Shown here in pieces: positions 8,285-16,758 of a DNA stretch of 64,000 bases; within the stretch, counting starts at the first letter, position 1; each line of letters begins with the position of its first letter. Below the pieces are notes generated by a model, which was not told the origin of the DNA, made no database searches, and saw nothing but the letters and a program-made list of their open reading frames with translations. The position numbers were made by a program, and so were the translations under genes. Origin of the DNA: Streptomyces hyderabadensis. Lineage in GTDB: Bacteria; Actinomycetota; Actinomycetes; Streptomycetales; Streptomycetaceae. Location: positions 1-64,000 of the forward strand of contig NZ_JAIOJZ010000003.1 of assembly GCF_020404845.1 (NCBI RefSeq), read 5' to 3'.

Positions 8285-8482
8285 CTAGCCGAGCGCCAGC
8301 CAGGCCACCGCCGCGACGACGATCACGGCGGCCACGATGCCGACGATCAGGCCGACGCGGGGCCCGGAGGAGGCGGCGGGGGCCGCCTGCCGGCTCTGCG
8401 GGGCGTCGTCGACGAACGCGCGGAACATCTGGGTGCTGCCTGCGGGGTCGTTATTGCCCTGGGGGCCCTGGGTGTTAGCCAT
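8285..8482 (-). CDS. Small C-tail-anchored membrane protein
   Basis: A 65-residue protein with a polar, Gln/Pro/Ala-rich N-terminal half and one hydrophobic helix covering the last 22 residues (VGLIVGIVAAVIVVAAVAWL). It therefore looks tail-anchored. The ATG at 8482 is favoured over upstream codons because TAGTGT ends eight bases before it, consistent with leaderless transcription. The function is unknown. It converges on sigN across the terminator at 8206-8242. Confidence 0.6.
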   Translation of the reverse strand: MANTQGPQGNNDPAGSTQMFRAFVDDAPQSRQAAPAASSGPRVGLIVGIVAAVIVVAAVAWLALG

Positions 8483-8656
8483 GGGCCGAGACACTAGCGA
8501 ATCCGCGAGTGCGGCCCAAGTGCGGGGCTGCCGAGTCCTCTTGACCCGGCCCACCCCTTATCACCTGCGCATTTACTTTCGCAATACTTGCCTTTGCCAA
8601 CTTTTTATGCCGGACCGGCCGTTTTTGTTTGCCTGTAGCAACTAACTGATCCTATG

Positions 8657-8671
8657 GTTGCCCTAAGCAAC
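8657..8671. promoter_or_regulatory. Inverted repeat before marR, candidate operator
   Basis: GTTGC and GCAAC flank five bases, 17 bases before the MarR start. Another GCAAC at 8638-8642 pairs with the same GTTGC. MarR proteins usually bind such sites over their own promoter, so autoregulation is likely. Confidence 0.4.
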
Positions 8672-8687
8672 GAATAGGGAGGTGCGC

Positions 8688-9188
8688 ATGGCCGAGAAGG
8701 CGCAGTACGAGGAGCTGATCCGCCAGTTCAGCGCCTTCGGCGCCGTGAAGCGGGAGATGGGCCGGCTGCTGCCGTCCGACTGCCCCGGCGGGTCCGTCGC
8801 CGTACTGACACTGCTCGGCCGCCACGGGGACATGCGCATGAGCAAGCTCGCGGAGCTGCTCGCCGTGGACATGTCGGTCACCAGCCGCCACGTCGCGCAC
8901 GGCGCCGAGCGGGGCTGGATCGAACGCCTTCCCGACCCCGCGGACAAGCGCTCGCGCATCCTGCGCCTGACGCCCTCGGGGCAGGACCAGCTCGACGAGA
9001 TCGCCGAGCGGACCACCCAGCTGCTCTCCCACCGGCTGAGCGACTGGACCGACGACGAGGTCGGCCAGCTCTCCCGGCTCATGGCCCGGCTCCGGGCCAG
9101 CTTCGACGACTGCCGGGCACCCGCGGCCCGGCCTCCCGCACTGTCCGGGGACGAACAGTCCACCCGTACACCCGCGATCACCACGTAA
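8688..9188 (+). CDS. MarR-family transcriptional regulator
   Basis: A 166-residue winged-helix repressor. The recognition helix region reads MRMSKLAELLAVDMSVTSRH, followed by the wing (DPADKRSRILRLTPSG) typical of MarR. It lies 13 bases before a DHA2 drug exporter gene, the standard local-regulator arrangement, so it probably represses the exporter and itself and responds to an exported compound. ATG 8688 is chosen because AGGGAGG is correctly spaced; a GTG six bases earlier overlaps that site. Confidence 0.9.
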   Translation: MAEKAQYEELIRQFSAFGAVKREMGRLLPSDCPGGSVAVLTLLGRHGDMRMSKLAELLAVDMSVTSRHVAHGAERGWIERLPDPADKRSRILRLTPSGQDQLDEIAERTTQLLSHRLSDWTDDEVGQLSRLMARLRASFDDCRAPAARPPALSGDEQSTRTPAITT

Positions 9189-9201
9189 GTAAAGGAAGTC
9201 C

Positions 9202-11793
9202 ATGGCAACGACCACACCAGCCGGTGTGCGGGCTCATGCCAAGCACGGGGGAGGCTCCTCCGGAGACGCTCCGATGACGCACCGGCAGATCATGGAGGCA
9301 TTGTCCGGGCTGCTGCTCGGCATGTTCTGCGCGATCCTGTCCTCGACCATCGTCACCAACGCCCTGCCCGAGATCATCGGTGACCTCGGCGGCGGCCAGA
9401 GCGCCTACACCTGGGTCGTCACGGCCTCGCTGCTGACGATGACCGCCTCCACCCCGCTGTGGGGCAAGCTCGCGGACCTGTTCAGCAAGAAGGCCCTGGT
9501 CCAGATAGCCCTGATCGTCTACGTCGTCGGCTCCGTCGTGGCCGGTCTGGCGCAGAACCCCGCGATGCTGATCACCGCGCGGGCCATCCAGGGCCTGGGC
9601 GCCGGCGGTCTGTCCGCCCTGGCGCAGATCATCATGGCCGCGATGATCGCCCCGCGTGAGCGCGGTCGCTACTCCGGCTACCTCGGCGCCACCTTCGCGG
9701 TCGCCACCGTCGGCGGTCCGCTGCTCGGCGGCGTCATCACCGACACCAGCTGGCTCGGCTGGCGCTGGTGCCTCTACGTCGGCGTGCCCTTCGCGATCCT
9801 CGCGCTGATCGTGCTGCAGAAGACGCTGCACCTGCCGGTGCTCAAGCGGAAGGTCAAGGTCGACTGGGCCGGCGCCTTCTTCGTCACCGCGGCCGTCTGC
9901 CTGCTGCTCGTCTGGGTCACCTTCGCCGACGACAAGTACTCCTGGATGTCGTGGCAGACCGGTGCCATGGTCGGCGGCGCGATCGTGCTGACGCTGATCT
10001 TCCTCTTCGTCGAGTCGAAGGCCAGCGAGCCGATCATCCCGCTGCGCCTGTTCAAGAACCGCACCATCACCCTGGCCTCGCTGGCCTCGCTGTTCGTCGG
10101 TATCGCGATGTTCGCGGGCACCGTCTACTTCAGCCAGTACTTCCAGCTGGCCCGGGACAAGTCCCCGACCATGTCGGGTGTCATGACGATCCCGATGATC
10201 GGCGGTCTGTTCGTCTCCTCCACGGTCTCCGGTCAGATCATCACCAAGACCGGCAAGTGGAAGGGCTGGCTGCTGGCCGGCGGTGTGCTGCTGACCGCGG
10301 GCCTGGGCCTGCTCGGCACCATGCGCTACGACACCCCGTACTGGCACATCGCCATCTTCATGGCGCTGATGGGCCTCGGCGTCGGCATGATGATGCAGAA
10401 CCTGGTGCTCTGCACGCAGAACCAGGTGGCTCCGAGCGACCTGGGTGCCGCGTCCTCCACGGTCACCTTCTTCCGGTCCCTCGGCGGTGCGGTGGGCGTC
10501 TCGGTGCTCGGCTCCGTGATGTCGACCCGGATCAGCCACTACGCCTCGGACACCATCGGCTCGCTCAGCCCGCAGGAGCAGGCGGCCGCGGCCAAGGCCT
10601 CCGGCGGCGGCTCGATCCCCGACATGGACCTGCTGCCCCCCGGCATCCGTGAGTGGCTGGAGAGCGCCTACGGGCACGGCATCGCGGACATCTTCCTGAT
10701 CGTCGCGCCGATCGCCCTGCTCGCCTTCCTGGTGACGCTGTTCATCAAGGAGGTCCCGCTGCGGACCAAGGGCGCCCTCGCCCAGGCCGCGGAGTCCTCG
10801 GCCGAGTCCGCCCCGCCGGTGGCGGGCACCCCGGCGGAGGCCGTCCGCGTCGCCGACGAGCCGGTCCCGGCCGGTGCGATGGCGGCCGTGTCGGCCACGC
10901 CGTCCGGCAACCCGGCCACCTCGGCCGTCTCGGACACCTCGGCCGCCCCGGCCGCCGGACCGGCCGCCACGCAGCGGCTCGCCGCCGTCGCCACGACGAC
11001 CGGCTCCGGTGAACCGCAGGCGCCCGTCTCCGGCGGCATCGCGGTGCGCGGCTTCGTCCGCGGTGCCGAGTCCGCCCCGGTCCCGCAGGCCGCGGTCACG
11101 CTGATCTCGCTGGCCGGCCGTCAGCTCGGCCGGTCCGTCGCCCAGGCCGACGGCTCCTACGCCGTCGACGCGCCGAGCGCCGGGTCGTACGTGCTGATCG
11201 CCTCCGCCGACGGCTTCCAGCCGCAGGCGTCGACGATCGTCGTCAACGACGAGCCGGTCGCCTACGACATCCTGCTCAGCGGCACCAGCGGGCTCACCGG
11301 CCTGGTCCGGGCCATGGAGAGCGGGACGCCGGTCAAGGACGCCATGGTGATCGTCACCGATGTGCGCGGCGACCTGCTGGCCAGCGCCACCACCGGTGAG
11401 CAGGGCGAGTTCGCCTTCACCGAGCTGGTGCCGGGCACGGTGACCGTCGCGGTCAACGCGGCCGGCTACCGGCCCCGCGCCCTGCCGCTGGAGGTCGGCG
11501 GCACCGGCGTCACCCGCGTCGAGGTCGACCTCCAGGCCGGGGCCCAGGTCCAGGGCGTCGTGCGGGCACCGCACGGTCCGCTGGCCGACGCCCGGGTCAC
11601 CCTGGTGGACGCGGCGGGCAACGTGATCGGCACGGCCACCACCGGTGCGGACGGGGCGTACGCCTTCACCGACCTGGACGCCGGTGAGTACACCGTCATC
11701 GCGACCGGCTACCCGCCGGTGGCCACCGCCCTGACGGTCGCCGGCCCCGGTACCGACGGCCACGACATCGAACTCGCCCACCCCGGCGAGTAG
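9202..11793 (+). CDS. DHA2 (EmrB/QacA) exporter fused to carboxypeptidase-regulatory-like modules
   Basis: An 863-residue fusion protein. Residues 30-520 form a 14-helix MFS drug:proton antiporter with motif A (GKLADLFSKKALVQ) and motif C (GPLLGGVITDTSWLGWRW). Residues 520-610 are an Ala/Pro/Thr-rich linker. The last 250 residues are three Ig-like carboxypeptidase-regulatory modules, each ending in a pattern such as VVNDEPVAYDI. Ordinary EmrB proteins stop at 500-550 residues, so the beta-rich tail is an addition. It is coregulated with marR (13-base gap), and the next gene carries one more such module. Confidence 0.88.
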   Translation: MATTTPAGVRAHAKHGGGSSGDAPMTHRQIMEALSGLLLGMFCAILSSTIVTNALPEIIGDLGGGQSAYTWVVTASLLTMTASTPLWGKLADLFSKKALVQIALIVYVVGSVVAGLAQNPAMLITARAIQGLGAGGLSALAQIIMAAMIAPRERGRYSGYLGATFAVATVGGPLLGGVITDTSWLGWRWCLYVGVPFAILALIVLQKTLHLPVLKRKVKVDWAGAFFVTAAVCLLLVWVTFADDKYSWMSWQTGAMVGGAIVLTLIFLFVESKASEPIIPLRLFKNRTITLASLASLFVGIAMFAGTVYFSQYFQLARDKSPTMSGVMTIPMIGGLFVSSTVSGQIITKTGKWKGWLLAGGVLLTAGLGLLGTMRYDTPYWHIAIFMALMGLGVGMMMQNLVLCTQNQVAPSDLGAASSTVTFFRSLGGAVGVSVLGSVMSTRISHYASDTIGSLSPQEQAAAAKASGGGSIPDMDLLPPGIREWLESAYGHGIADIFLIVAPIALLAFLVTLFIKEVPLRTKGALAQAAESSAESAPPVAGTPAEAVRVADEPVPAGAMAAVSATPSGNPATSAVSDTSAAPAAGPAATQRLAAVATTTGSGEPQAPVSGGIAVRGFVRGAESAPVPQAAVTLISLAGRQLGRSVAQADGSYAVDAPSAGSYVLIASADGFQPQASTIVVNDEPVAYDILLSGTSGLTGLVRAMESGTPVKDAMVIVTDVRGDLLASATTGEQGEFAFTELVPGTVTVAVNAAGYRPRALPLEVGGTGVTRVEVDLQAGAQVQGVVRAPHGPLADARVTLVDAAGNVIGTATTGADGAYAFTDLDAGEYTVIATGYPPVATALTVAGPGTDGHDIELAHPGE

Positions 11794-11800
11794 CGAAACC

Positions 11801-11857
11801 CCGGCCCGTGGTGGCGTGCGCGCTCTGAGCGGAGGTGCGCCCGCCACCACGGGCCGG
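11801..11857 (+). terminator. Long terminator hairpin after the exporter
   Basis: Perfect 16-base arms, CCGGCCCGTGGTGGCG (11801-11816) and its complement (11842-11857), followed by TTTCTTT. This should separate the exporter transcript from the YceI gene at least in part. Confidence 0.8.
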
Positions 11858-11901
11858 TTTCTTTACGACCACTTTCTGAGCCTTTGCAGGGAGAAAACGG
11901 G

Positions 11902-12723
11902 ATGGGACTGACCGCGAGGATCCGAACGCGGGACGGATGGGCCGTGTCGCACGCGGTCGTCACGGTGACCGACATGACCGGCACGCAGGTGCTGCGTGCC
12001 GAGGCGGACACCGAGGGGGCCGTGCGGGACACCACCGCGCTGACGCCGGGGGCGTACACCGTCATCGTCACCGCGGTCGGCTACGCGCCGGCCGCCGCCA
12101 GCGCCATCGTCACCGCCAGCGGCCGGGCCGAGGTCGGCACCGTGACGCTGGCCCGCCAGGGCGGCACCGAGCTGCCGCCGCCGGGGCCGTGGACGGTCGA
12201 CCCGGCGCACTCCACCGTCGCCGCCGTCGCCCAGCACCTGGGCATCTCCAGCGTGCGCGGCCGCTTCACCGACTTCGCCGCCACCGTCGAGATCGCGCCG
12301 GACGACGTCACCAAGTCCCGGGTGGAGGCGGTGATCCAGGCGGCCTCGATCGACACCGGCAACGGCATGCGCGACACCCACCTGCGCTCGGCCGACTTCC
12401 TGGACGTCGAACGGTTCCCGGAGATCACCTACCGCTCCACCGGCGTGAGCGAGGCCGGCCCCGACCGCTGGACCGTGCACGGCGAGCTGGGCCTGCACGG
12501 GGTCGTCCGGGAGGTCGACCTGGACCTGGCCTACCTCGGCACCGGCGCCGACCCCTGGGGCGGCACCCGGGCGGCCTTCCGCGCCACGGCGGAGCTGCAC
12601 CGCGAGGACTTCGCCATGAACTACAACCAGGTCGTCCAGGCCGGCATCGCCGCCATCGGCACCACGCTCCGGGTCGAGCTGGACATCCAGGCGGTCCAGG
12701 GCGAGTCACTGCCGGCGGTCTGA
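11902..12723 (+). CDS. Carboxypeptidase-regulatory-like module plus YceI domain
   Basis: A 273-residue, apparently cytoplasmic two-domain protein with no signal peptide. Residues 1-85 form an Ig-like regulatory module like those on the neighbouring exporter. Residues 95-273 form a YceI lipocalin-like barrel (WTVDPAHSTVAAVAQHLG at its start, RDTHLRSADFLDVERFPEI inside). YceI proteins bind isoprenoid or other amphiphilic ligands, so it may present or sense a hydrophobic compound handled by the exporter. AGGGAG precedes the ATG. It overlaps the convergent ANTAR gene by 18 bases. Confidence 0.82.
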   Translation: MGLTARIRTRDGWAVSHAVVTVTDMTGTQVLRAEADTEGAVRDTTALTPGAYTVIVTAVGYAPAAASAIVTASGRAEVGTVTLARQGGTELPPPGPWTVDPAHSTVAAVAQHLGISSVRGRFTDFAATVEIAPDDVTKSRVEAVIQAASIDTGNGMRDTHLRSADFLDVERFPEITYRSTGVSEAGPDRWTVHGELGLHGVVREVDLDLAYLGTGADPWGGTRAAFRATAELHREDFAMNYNQVVQAGIAAIGTTLRVELDIQAVQGESLPAV

Positions 12724-13431
12724 GGCACCGCCGGACGCCCGGGCCACCACCTGGGCGCACAGGTCTCGGAGCTTGACGTTCCGCTCCTGTGAGGCCCGGC
12801 GCAGCCGCTCCAGGGCCCGGTGGGCGTCGATGCGCTCCCGGGCCATGAGCATGCCGACCGCCTGGTCTATGACGCTGCGGGAGAGCAGGGCGGTGCGCAC
12901 GTCGGCCGCCGAGGCCTGCTGCCGTTCGATGCGCAGGGCCTCGTTCACCGCGTCCGCGGCCCGTTCCGCGAAGGCACGGGCCGCGTCCAGTCCCCGGGCC
13001 AGGGAGTCCGGCTCCAGGCCGTAGAGGTTGAGCGCGGCACCCGTCTCGCCCTCGACGGGCAGCGGCAGCGCCAGCACACAGCGGACCCCGGTGGCCAGCG
13101 CGTACTCCGTGTACGCGGGCCAGCGGGTCTCGGCCGCCAGGTCCGGGGAGTACTGCGCGCTGCCCGACTCGGCGGCGTCCACGCAGGGGCCGGAGCCGTT
13201 CTCGTACTGGCGCAGGTCCAGGCCGGCGGGCAGGCCGGTGCTGCCCGCCAGGGTCATCAGCCGGTCGGCGCGGCGCACCGTGACCGAGCAGGCCACGGCA
13301 CCGGGCACCTGGACGACCGCCCGGTCGGTCAGATCGCGCAGCAGGGTGTCGAGGCCCCGGCTGCGCGCCATGGCGTGATCAAGCGGGTCCTTGTTCGGGC
13401 CCGTCGCCGGGCCGGTCGTCTGCTGGGTCAT
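12706..13431 (-). CDS. GAF-ANTAR RNA-binding antitermination regulator
   Basis: A 241-residue cytoplasmic regulator with a GAF domain (about residues 25-165) for ligand sensing and a C-terminal ANTAR domain (about residues 175-235, with the motif AVGMLMARERIDAHRALERLR). ANTAR domains bind paired hairpins in leader RNAs and prevent termination. It lies 18 bases after a second GAF-ANTAR gene on the same strand, and the two probably form an operon and may form heterodimers. Its RNA target cannot be identified here. Confidence 0.85.
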   Translation of the reverse strand: MTQQTTGPATGPNKDPLDHAMARSRGLDTLLRDLTDRAVVQVPGAVACSVTVRRADRLMTLAGSTGLPAGLDLRQYENGSGPCVDAAESGSAQYSPDLAAETRWPAYTEYALATGVRCVLALPLPVEGETGAALNLYGLEPDSLARGLDAARAFAERAADAVNEALRIERQQASAADVRTALLSRSVIDQAVGMLMARERIDAHRALERLRRASQERNVKLRDLCAQVVARASGGASDRRQ

Positions 13432-13449
13432 GACCGTACGGATTGCCCG

Positions 13450-14184
13450 TCACCGCTCGGTCACGCCTCTGCCGCCCGTGCCGGAATTGGCGTCCACGAT
13501 GCGCCGGGCCAGGTCGCGCAGCTTCACGTTCTCCCGCTGGGAGGCCTTCACCAGGGACTCGAAGGCACCGGCCGCGTCGATGTCCAGGCGCTCCATCAGG
13601 ATGCCGGTGGCCTGGCCGATCAGGTCTCGGGTGCGCATCGCCTCGGTGAGCTGCTCGCGCACGGTCGCCGAGTCCAGGGCGAGGGAGACGTGCGCGGTGA
13701 ACAGCCGCCCGACGCGGGTGGCGTCCTCGTCGAAGGCCTGCGGCTTGCGGGCGTACGCGGTCAGCACGGTCAGCCGGCGCCGGTCGGCGCGCAGCCGCAG
13801 GGACAGCGCCGAACGCAGGCCGAGCCCGGACAGGACGTTGCCGTCGCCGTCGGCCTCGCTGTCGTCCGTGCGCACCACGGGGGTGGTCCACAGGCGCTCC
13901 CAGTCCGGGTGCGGGGTGTGGCCGCCCTGCCGGGGCTCGACGGCGAAGCGCACGGTCTCGTCGGTCCAGGCCAGGGAGCGCAGGCGGCCGCCGCGCTGGA
14001 TCTCCGCGATGCCGGCGTGCTCGGCCTCGGGCAGCAGGCGCACCGCCAGGGTGACGGCGGTGGTCATGGTGTCGTCGGGGGTGTCCGTCCCGTGCAGTTC
14101 GCACGCCGCCGCGGTCAGGGCCTCGGCCAGCTCGAAGCCCACCGGAAAACGCGGCAAATCAGTAAATTCGGACGCAGCCACCAC
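13450..14184 (-). CDS. GAF-ANTAR regulator, first of pair
   Basis: A 244-residue paralogue of the following gene: a GAF-like region (about residues 20-170), then an ANTAR domain with the motif ATGILMERLDIDAAGAFESL. The frame stays open for another 98 codons upstream, but GTG 14184 is supported by GAAGAGG at the proper distance, and the upstream part reads as noise. Its divergent neighbour encodes a STAS protein, so the pair may belong to a stress-signalling module. Confidence 0.8.
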   Translation of the reverse strand: MVAASEFTDLPRFPVGFELAEALTAAACELHGTDTPDDTMTTAVTLAVRLLPEAEHAGIAEIQRGGRLRSLAWTDETVRFAVEPRQGGHTPHPDWERLWTTPVVRTDDSEADGDGNVLSGLGLRSALSLRLRADRRRLTVLTAYARKPQAFDEDATRVGRLFTAHVSLALDSATVREQLTEAMRTRDLIGQATGILMERLDIDAAGAFESLVKASQRENVKLRDLARRIVDANSGTGGRGVTER

Positions 14185-14429
14185 GAACCTCTTCGGCAAG
14201 CGCGGCCTCACGGCCGTGCGCAGGAGAGCTCCGCAGCACATTCCCGACTGCGAGCACAGGACGAACAGCACTTTAGCTGCTCGGTTGCGTGCCGGTGACG
14301 CTCGGCCGACGCTCCGGGCGGCCGGGCGACCGGTGAGGGTTTCGCCCCGTCCCGTCGCGTGGTGCAATGGGGACCGGGTCAGGAAGAGGCCCGGCCGGAA
14401 GCCCGACGGACGTCTGTCAGGTGAGTGCT

Positions 14430-14792
14430 GTGACCTTCCTCCCCCAGCCCTGCGAGCCGTGTGAGCCGTGTGATCCACCCGGCTGCGCCGTGCTCGCGCT
14501 GCCCAGCGAGATCGACTTCTGCAACGCCTCGGGGCTGCTGCCCCTGATCACGACCGCCGTGGAACAGCGCGCGGACGGACTGCGGCTCCTCGTCCTGGAC
14601 CTGTCCGCGACCCGTTTCATGGACTCCCAGGGCGTCCGCCTGATCGCCGCCGTGCGCCGTCGGCTGCCCGACCGCACCCTGCTGCGCGTGGTGGCCGCCC
14701 CGAGGGGCGTACCGAGCCGCGTCCTGGAACTCTCCGGCCTGCGGCGCGACGTGCCGGTCCACGACGACCTCGCGGACGCGCTGCGACCGTAG
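14430..14792 (+). CDS. STAS-domain anti-sigma factor antagonist
   Basis: A protein of about 120 residues with one STAS domain. The conserved phosphorylation loop reads ATRFMDSQGVRL, with Ser in the position phosphorylated in SpoIIAA/RsbV proteins. Such proteins release sigma factors by binding their anti-sigma kinase partner. A CEPCEPCDPPGC Cys/Pro repeat near the N-terminus is unusual. GTG 14430 follows GGTGAG; GTG 14421 is an alternative start three codons upstream. No cognate kinase is adjacent; the ATPase at 59132 is a distant candidate. Confidence 0.75.
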   Translation: MTFLPQPCEPCEPCDPPGCAVLALPSEIDFCNASGLLPLITTAVEQRADGLRLLVLDLSATRFMDSQGVRLIAAVRRRLPDRTLLRVVAAPRGVPSRVLELSGLRRDVPVHDDLADALRP

Positions 14793-14819
14793 CGCGGGGC
14801 GGCGTCCTAGGCTGGCGGC

Positions 14820-15290
14820 ATGGCACCGAACATCGCGACGAACACCCGTGTCTCCCTGGCCGAGTTGCTGGACTTCGTACGCCCCCGGCACCGGGCGGTC
14901 CTGCTCACCCGGCGGGCCGACGGCAGCCCCCAGGGGTCGCCGCTGACCTGCGGGGTCGACGACTCCGGCCGGATCGTCGTCTCGACCTACCCGGAGCGGG
15001 CCAAGACCCGCAACGCCCGCCGCGACCCGCGGGTCAGCCTCATCGTGCTCAGCGACGAGTGGAACGGCCCGTGGGTCCAGATCGACGGCACCGCGGAGGT
15101 CGTCGACGCGCCCGACTCCGTGGAACCGCTCGTGGAGTACTTCCGCAACATCTCCGGCGAGCACCCCGACTGGGACGAGTACCGGCAGGCCATGGTCAAG
15201 CAGGGCAAGTCCATCATCCGGGTGACGCCGGAGAAGTGGGGTCCGGTGGCGACGGGCGGCTTCCCGGCCCGACTGGCGGCGGACGAGTAG
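14820..15290 (+). CDS. PPOX-class F420-dependent oxidoreductase
   Basis: A 156-residue split-barrel flavin/deazaflavin enzyme of the pyridoxamine-phosphate-oxidase fold, commonly F420-dependent in actinobacteria. It shows the conserved RADGSPQGSPLTCGVDDSG strand pair and a KTRNARRDPRVSL loop likely to bind the cofactor phosphate. The substrate is unknown. TAGGCT (14808-14813) ends six bases before the ATG and there is no ribosome site, so the transcript is probably leaderless. Confidence 0.82.
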   Translation: MAPNIATNTRVSLAELLDFVRPRHRAVLLTRRADGSPQGSPLTCGVDDSGRIVVSTYPERAKTRNARRDPRVSLIVLSDEWNGPWVQIDGTAEVVDAPDSVEPLVEYFRNISGEHPDWDEYRQAMVKQGKSIIRVTPEKWGPVATGGFPARLAADE

Positions 15291-15470
15291 CGCCTGTCCG
15301 GCGGGACGAGCCCCAGGGCGTGGACCCCCGGCGGACACCGGACTCCGCCGCCCGCGCCCTGCGGCTGAACGCCGGCGCCCGCGGCTGCGGCCGAGGGGGC
15401 GTCGGTGGTGCCTGCGGCCGCCGGCCGCCGCCCGGACGTACGGCTGAGGCCGCCGGCCGGGCGGGGATGC

Positions 15471-15590
15471 GGGTGCGGGCCGTCGGCCGCCCGGGGGTGC
15501 GGGTGCGGGCCGTCGGCCGGACGGGGGAGCGGGTGCGGGCCGTCGGCCGGACGGGGGTGCGGGTGCGGGCCGTCGGCGGCGTGCGGCCGG
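15471..15590. repeat. Minisatellite A: four 30-bp units
   Basis: Units start at 15471, 15501, 15531 and 15561. Each begins GGGTGCGGGCCGTCGGC and continues with a variable CGGACGGGGG-type tail. They lie in the spacer between the convergent PPOX gene and tetR. The spacer flanks (15291-15470) hold no gene I can support. Confidence 0.85.
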
Positions 15591-15634
15591 GATGCGGATC
15601 TGGCGGGACGTGCTCTGCCGAGCACCGACGGCCG

Positions 15635-15738
15635 GGGTGCACGGCAGAGCGCCGTCAGCCGGGTGTACGGCAGAGCGCCGTCGGCCGGGTGCACGACACA
15701 GCGCCGTCAGCCGGGTGTACGGCAGAGCGCCGTCGGCC
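15635..15738. repeat. Minisatellite B: four 26-bp units
   Basis: Units start at 15635, 15661, 15687 and 15713. The second and fourth are identical (GGGTGTACGGCAGAGCGCCG plus TCGGCC), and the others differ at a few positions. The GCCGTCGGCC core is shared with minisatellite A, so both probably descend from one repeat. Degenerate GGGCCGTCGG copies continue to about 15835. Confidence 0.85.
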
Positions 15739-15852
15739 GGGGATGCGGATACCGGCCGTCGGACGCGGTGGCGGATGCGGGCCGTCACCTGGGGTGCGAA
15801 TGTGGGCCGTCGGGCTGGGTGTGGGCCGTTGGGCTGGGGCGGGTGGTGGGGG

Positions 15853-16611
15853 TCAGGGGCGTTCGACCATGGCGTCGATGCCCGCGATGAGCAGGTCGAG
15901 GGCGAACTCGAAGTCGCGGTCCAGCATCTCGGCGACGGTGTCGCCGCCCCGGGCCGCCATGATGTCCTGGGCGTCCTCGATGACGCCCACGCTGTCCGGC
16001 ATCTCGGTCACCGCGCTCATCGAGTCCTCGAAGTACTCGTCCGGGCTCAGCCCGGTGTCCGCCACCCGGGCGAGGAAGCGGCCCTCGATGGTGCCGTAGC
16101 CGTAGACGAACTGGAAGACGGCGGAGATCGCGCCGGTCAGGCGGTGCGCGGGCAGCCCGCTGCGGCGCACGACGTTCTGCACCGACCGGGAGAACGCCAG
16201 CGAGTGCGGCCCGATGTTGAGGTAGGTGCCGACCAGCCGGGCCGTCCAGGGATGGCGCACCAGCAGCGCCCGGTTCTCCCGGGCCAGCGCCCGCAGCTCC
16301 TCGCGCCAGTCCAGGCCGGCGTCCGGGTCCGGGTGGCGCAGCTCGCCGAAGACGGCGTCCAGGGCGAGTTCGAGCAGCTGGTCCTTGGTGTCGACGTACC
16401 AGTAGACGGACATCGCCGTGACGTTCAGCTCGGTGGCCAGGCGGCGCATGGAGAACCCCGTCAGGCCCTCGGCGTCCAGCAGCCGGACGGTGACCGCGGT
16501 GATCCTGTCCCGGTCGAGCCCGGACGGCTGCCGCCCGCGGCGCGCGGTGCGCCGCCCCTCCCCCGACAGCCACACGCTGTCCCGCGGCCCCTCCCGCCCT
16601 GCCTTCGCCAT
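15853..16611 (-). CDS. TetR-family regulator with TetR_C-type ligand domain
   Basis: A 252-residue repressor. The helix-turn-helix is at residues 40-80 (GFSMRRLATELNVTAMSVYWY, the tetracycline-repressor-like form), with an all-helical ligand domain after it. It lies on the same strand 148 bases downstream of an MFS exporter whose promoter carries a perfect long palindrome (18278-18314), the likely binding site. ATG 16611 is chosen because AGGGAGAGG is correctly spaced; a GTG six bases earlier would overlap it. Confidence 0.86.
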   Translation of the reverse strand: MAKAGREGPRDSVWLSGEGRRTARRGRQPSGLDRDRITAVTVRLLDAEGLTGFSMRRLATELNVTAMSVYWYVDTKDQLLELALDAVFGELRHPDPDAGLDWREELRALARENRALLVRHPWTARLVGTYLNIGPHSLAFSRSVQNVVRRSGLPAHRLTGAISAVFQFVYGYGTIEGRFLARVADTGLSPDEYFEDSMSAVTEMPDSVGVIEDAQDIMAARGGDTVAEMLDRDFEFALDLLIAGIDAMVERP

Positions 16612-16758
16612 GCGCACCTCTCCCTCGCCTCATGAAACGCCGGTCGGCGAAGCGCCCCATGAGGGGCGCGGGACCGCATCATTGTGCGGCTCCGCCGCGC
16701 GGGCGCGAGCAACCGCGAACAGACCCGCATCCGCGTCGCAAGCAGCCCACCCGGGCCC

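Noticed and set aside
9178..11850. 890-codon minus-strand frame opposite the exporter
   Set aside because: It is the antisense shadow of the MFS gene, with Gly/Arg/Asp-rich composition and no domain.
15471..15738. Repeat arrays as possible CRISPR
   Set aside because: The units are directly contiguous without unique spacers, and no cas genes are present.
15291..15852. Plus-strand ORFs across the minisatellites
   Set aside because: They are open only because the repeats lack stops; composition is pure Gly/Arg/Val repeat with no ribosome site.
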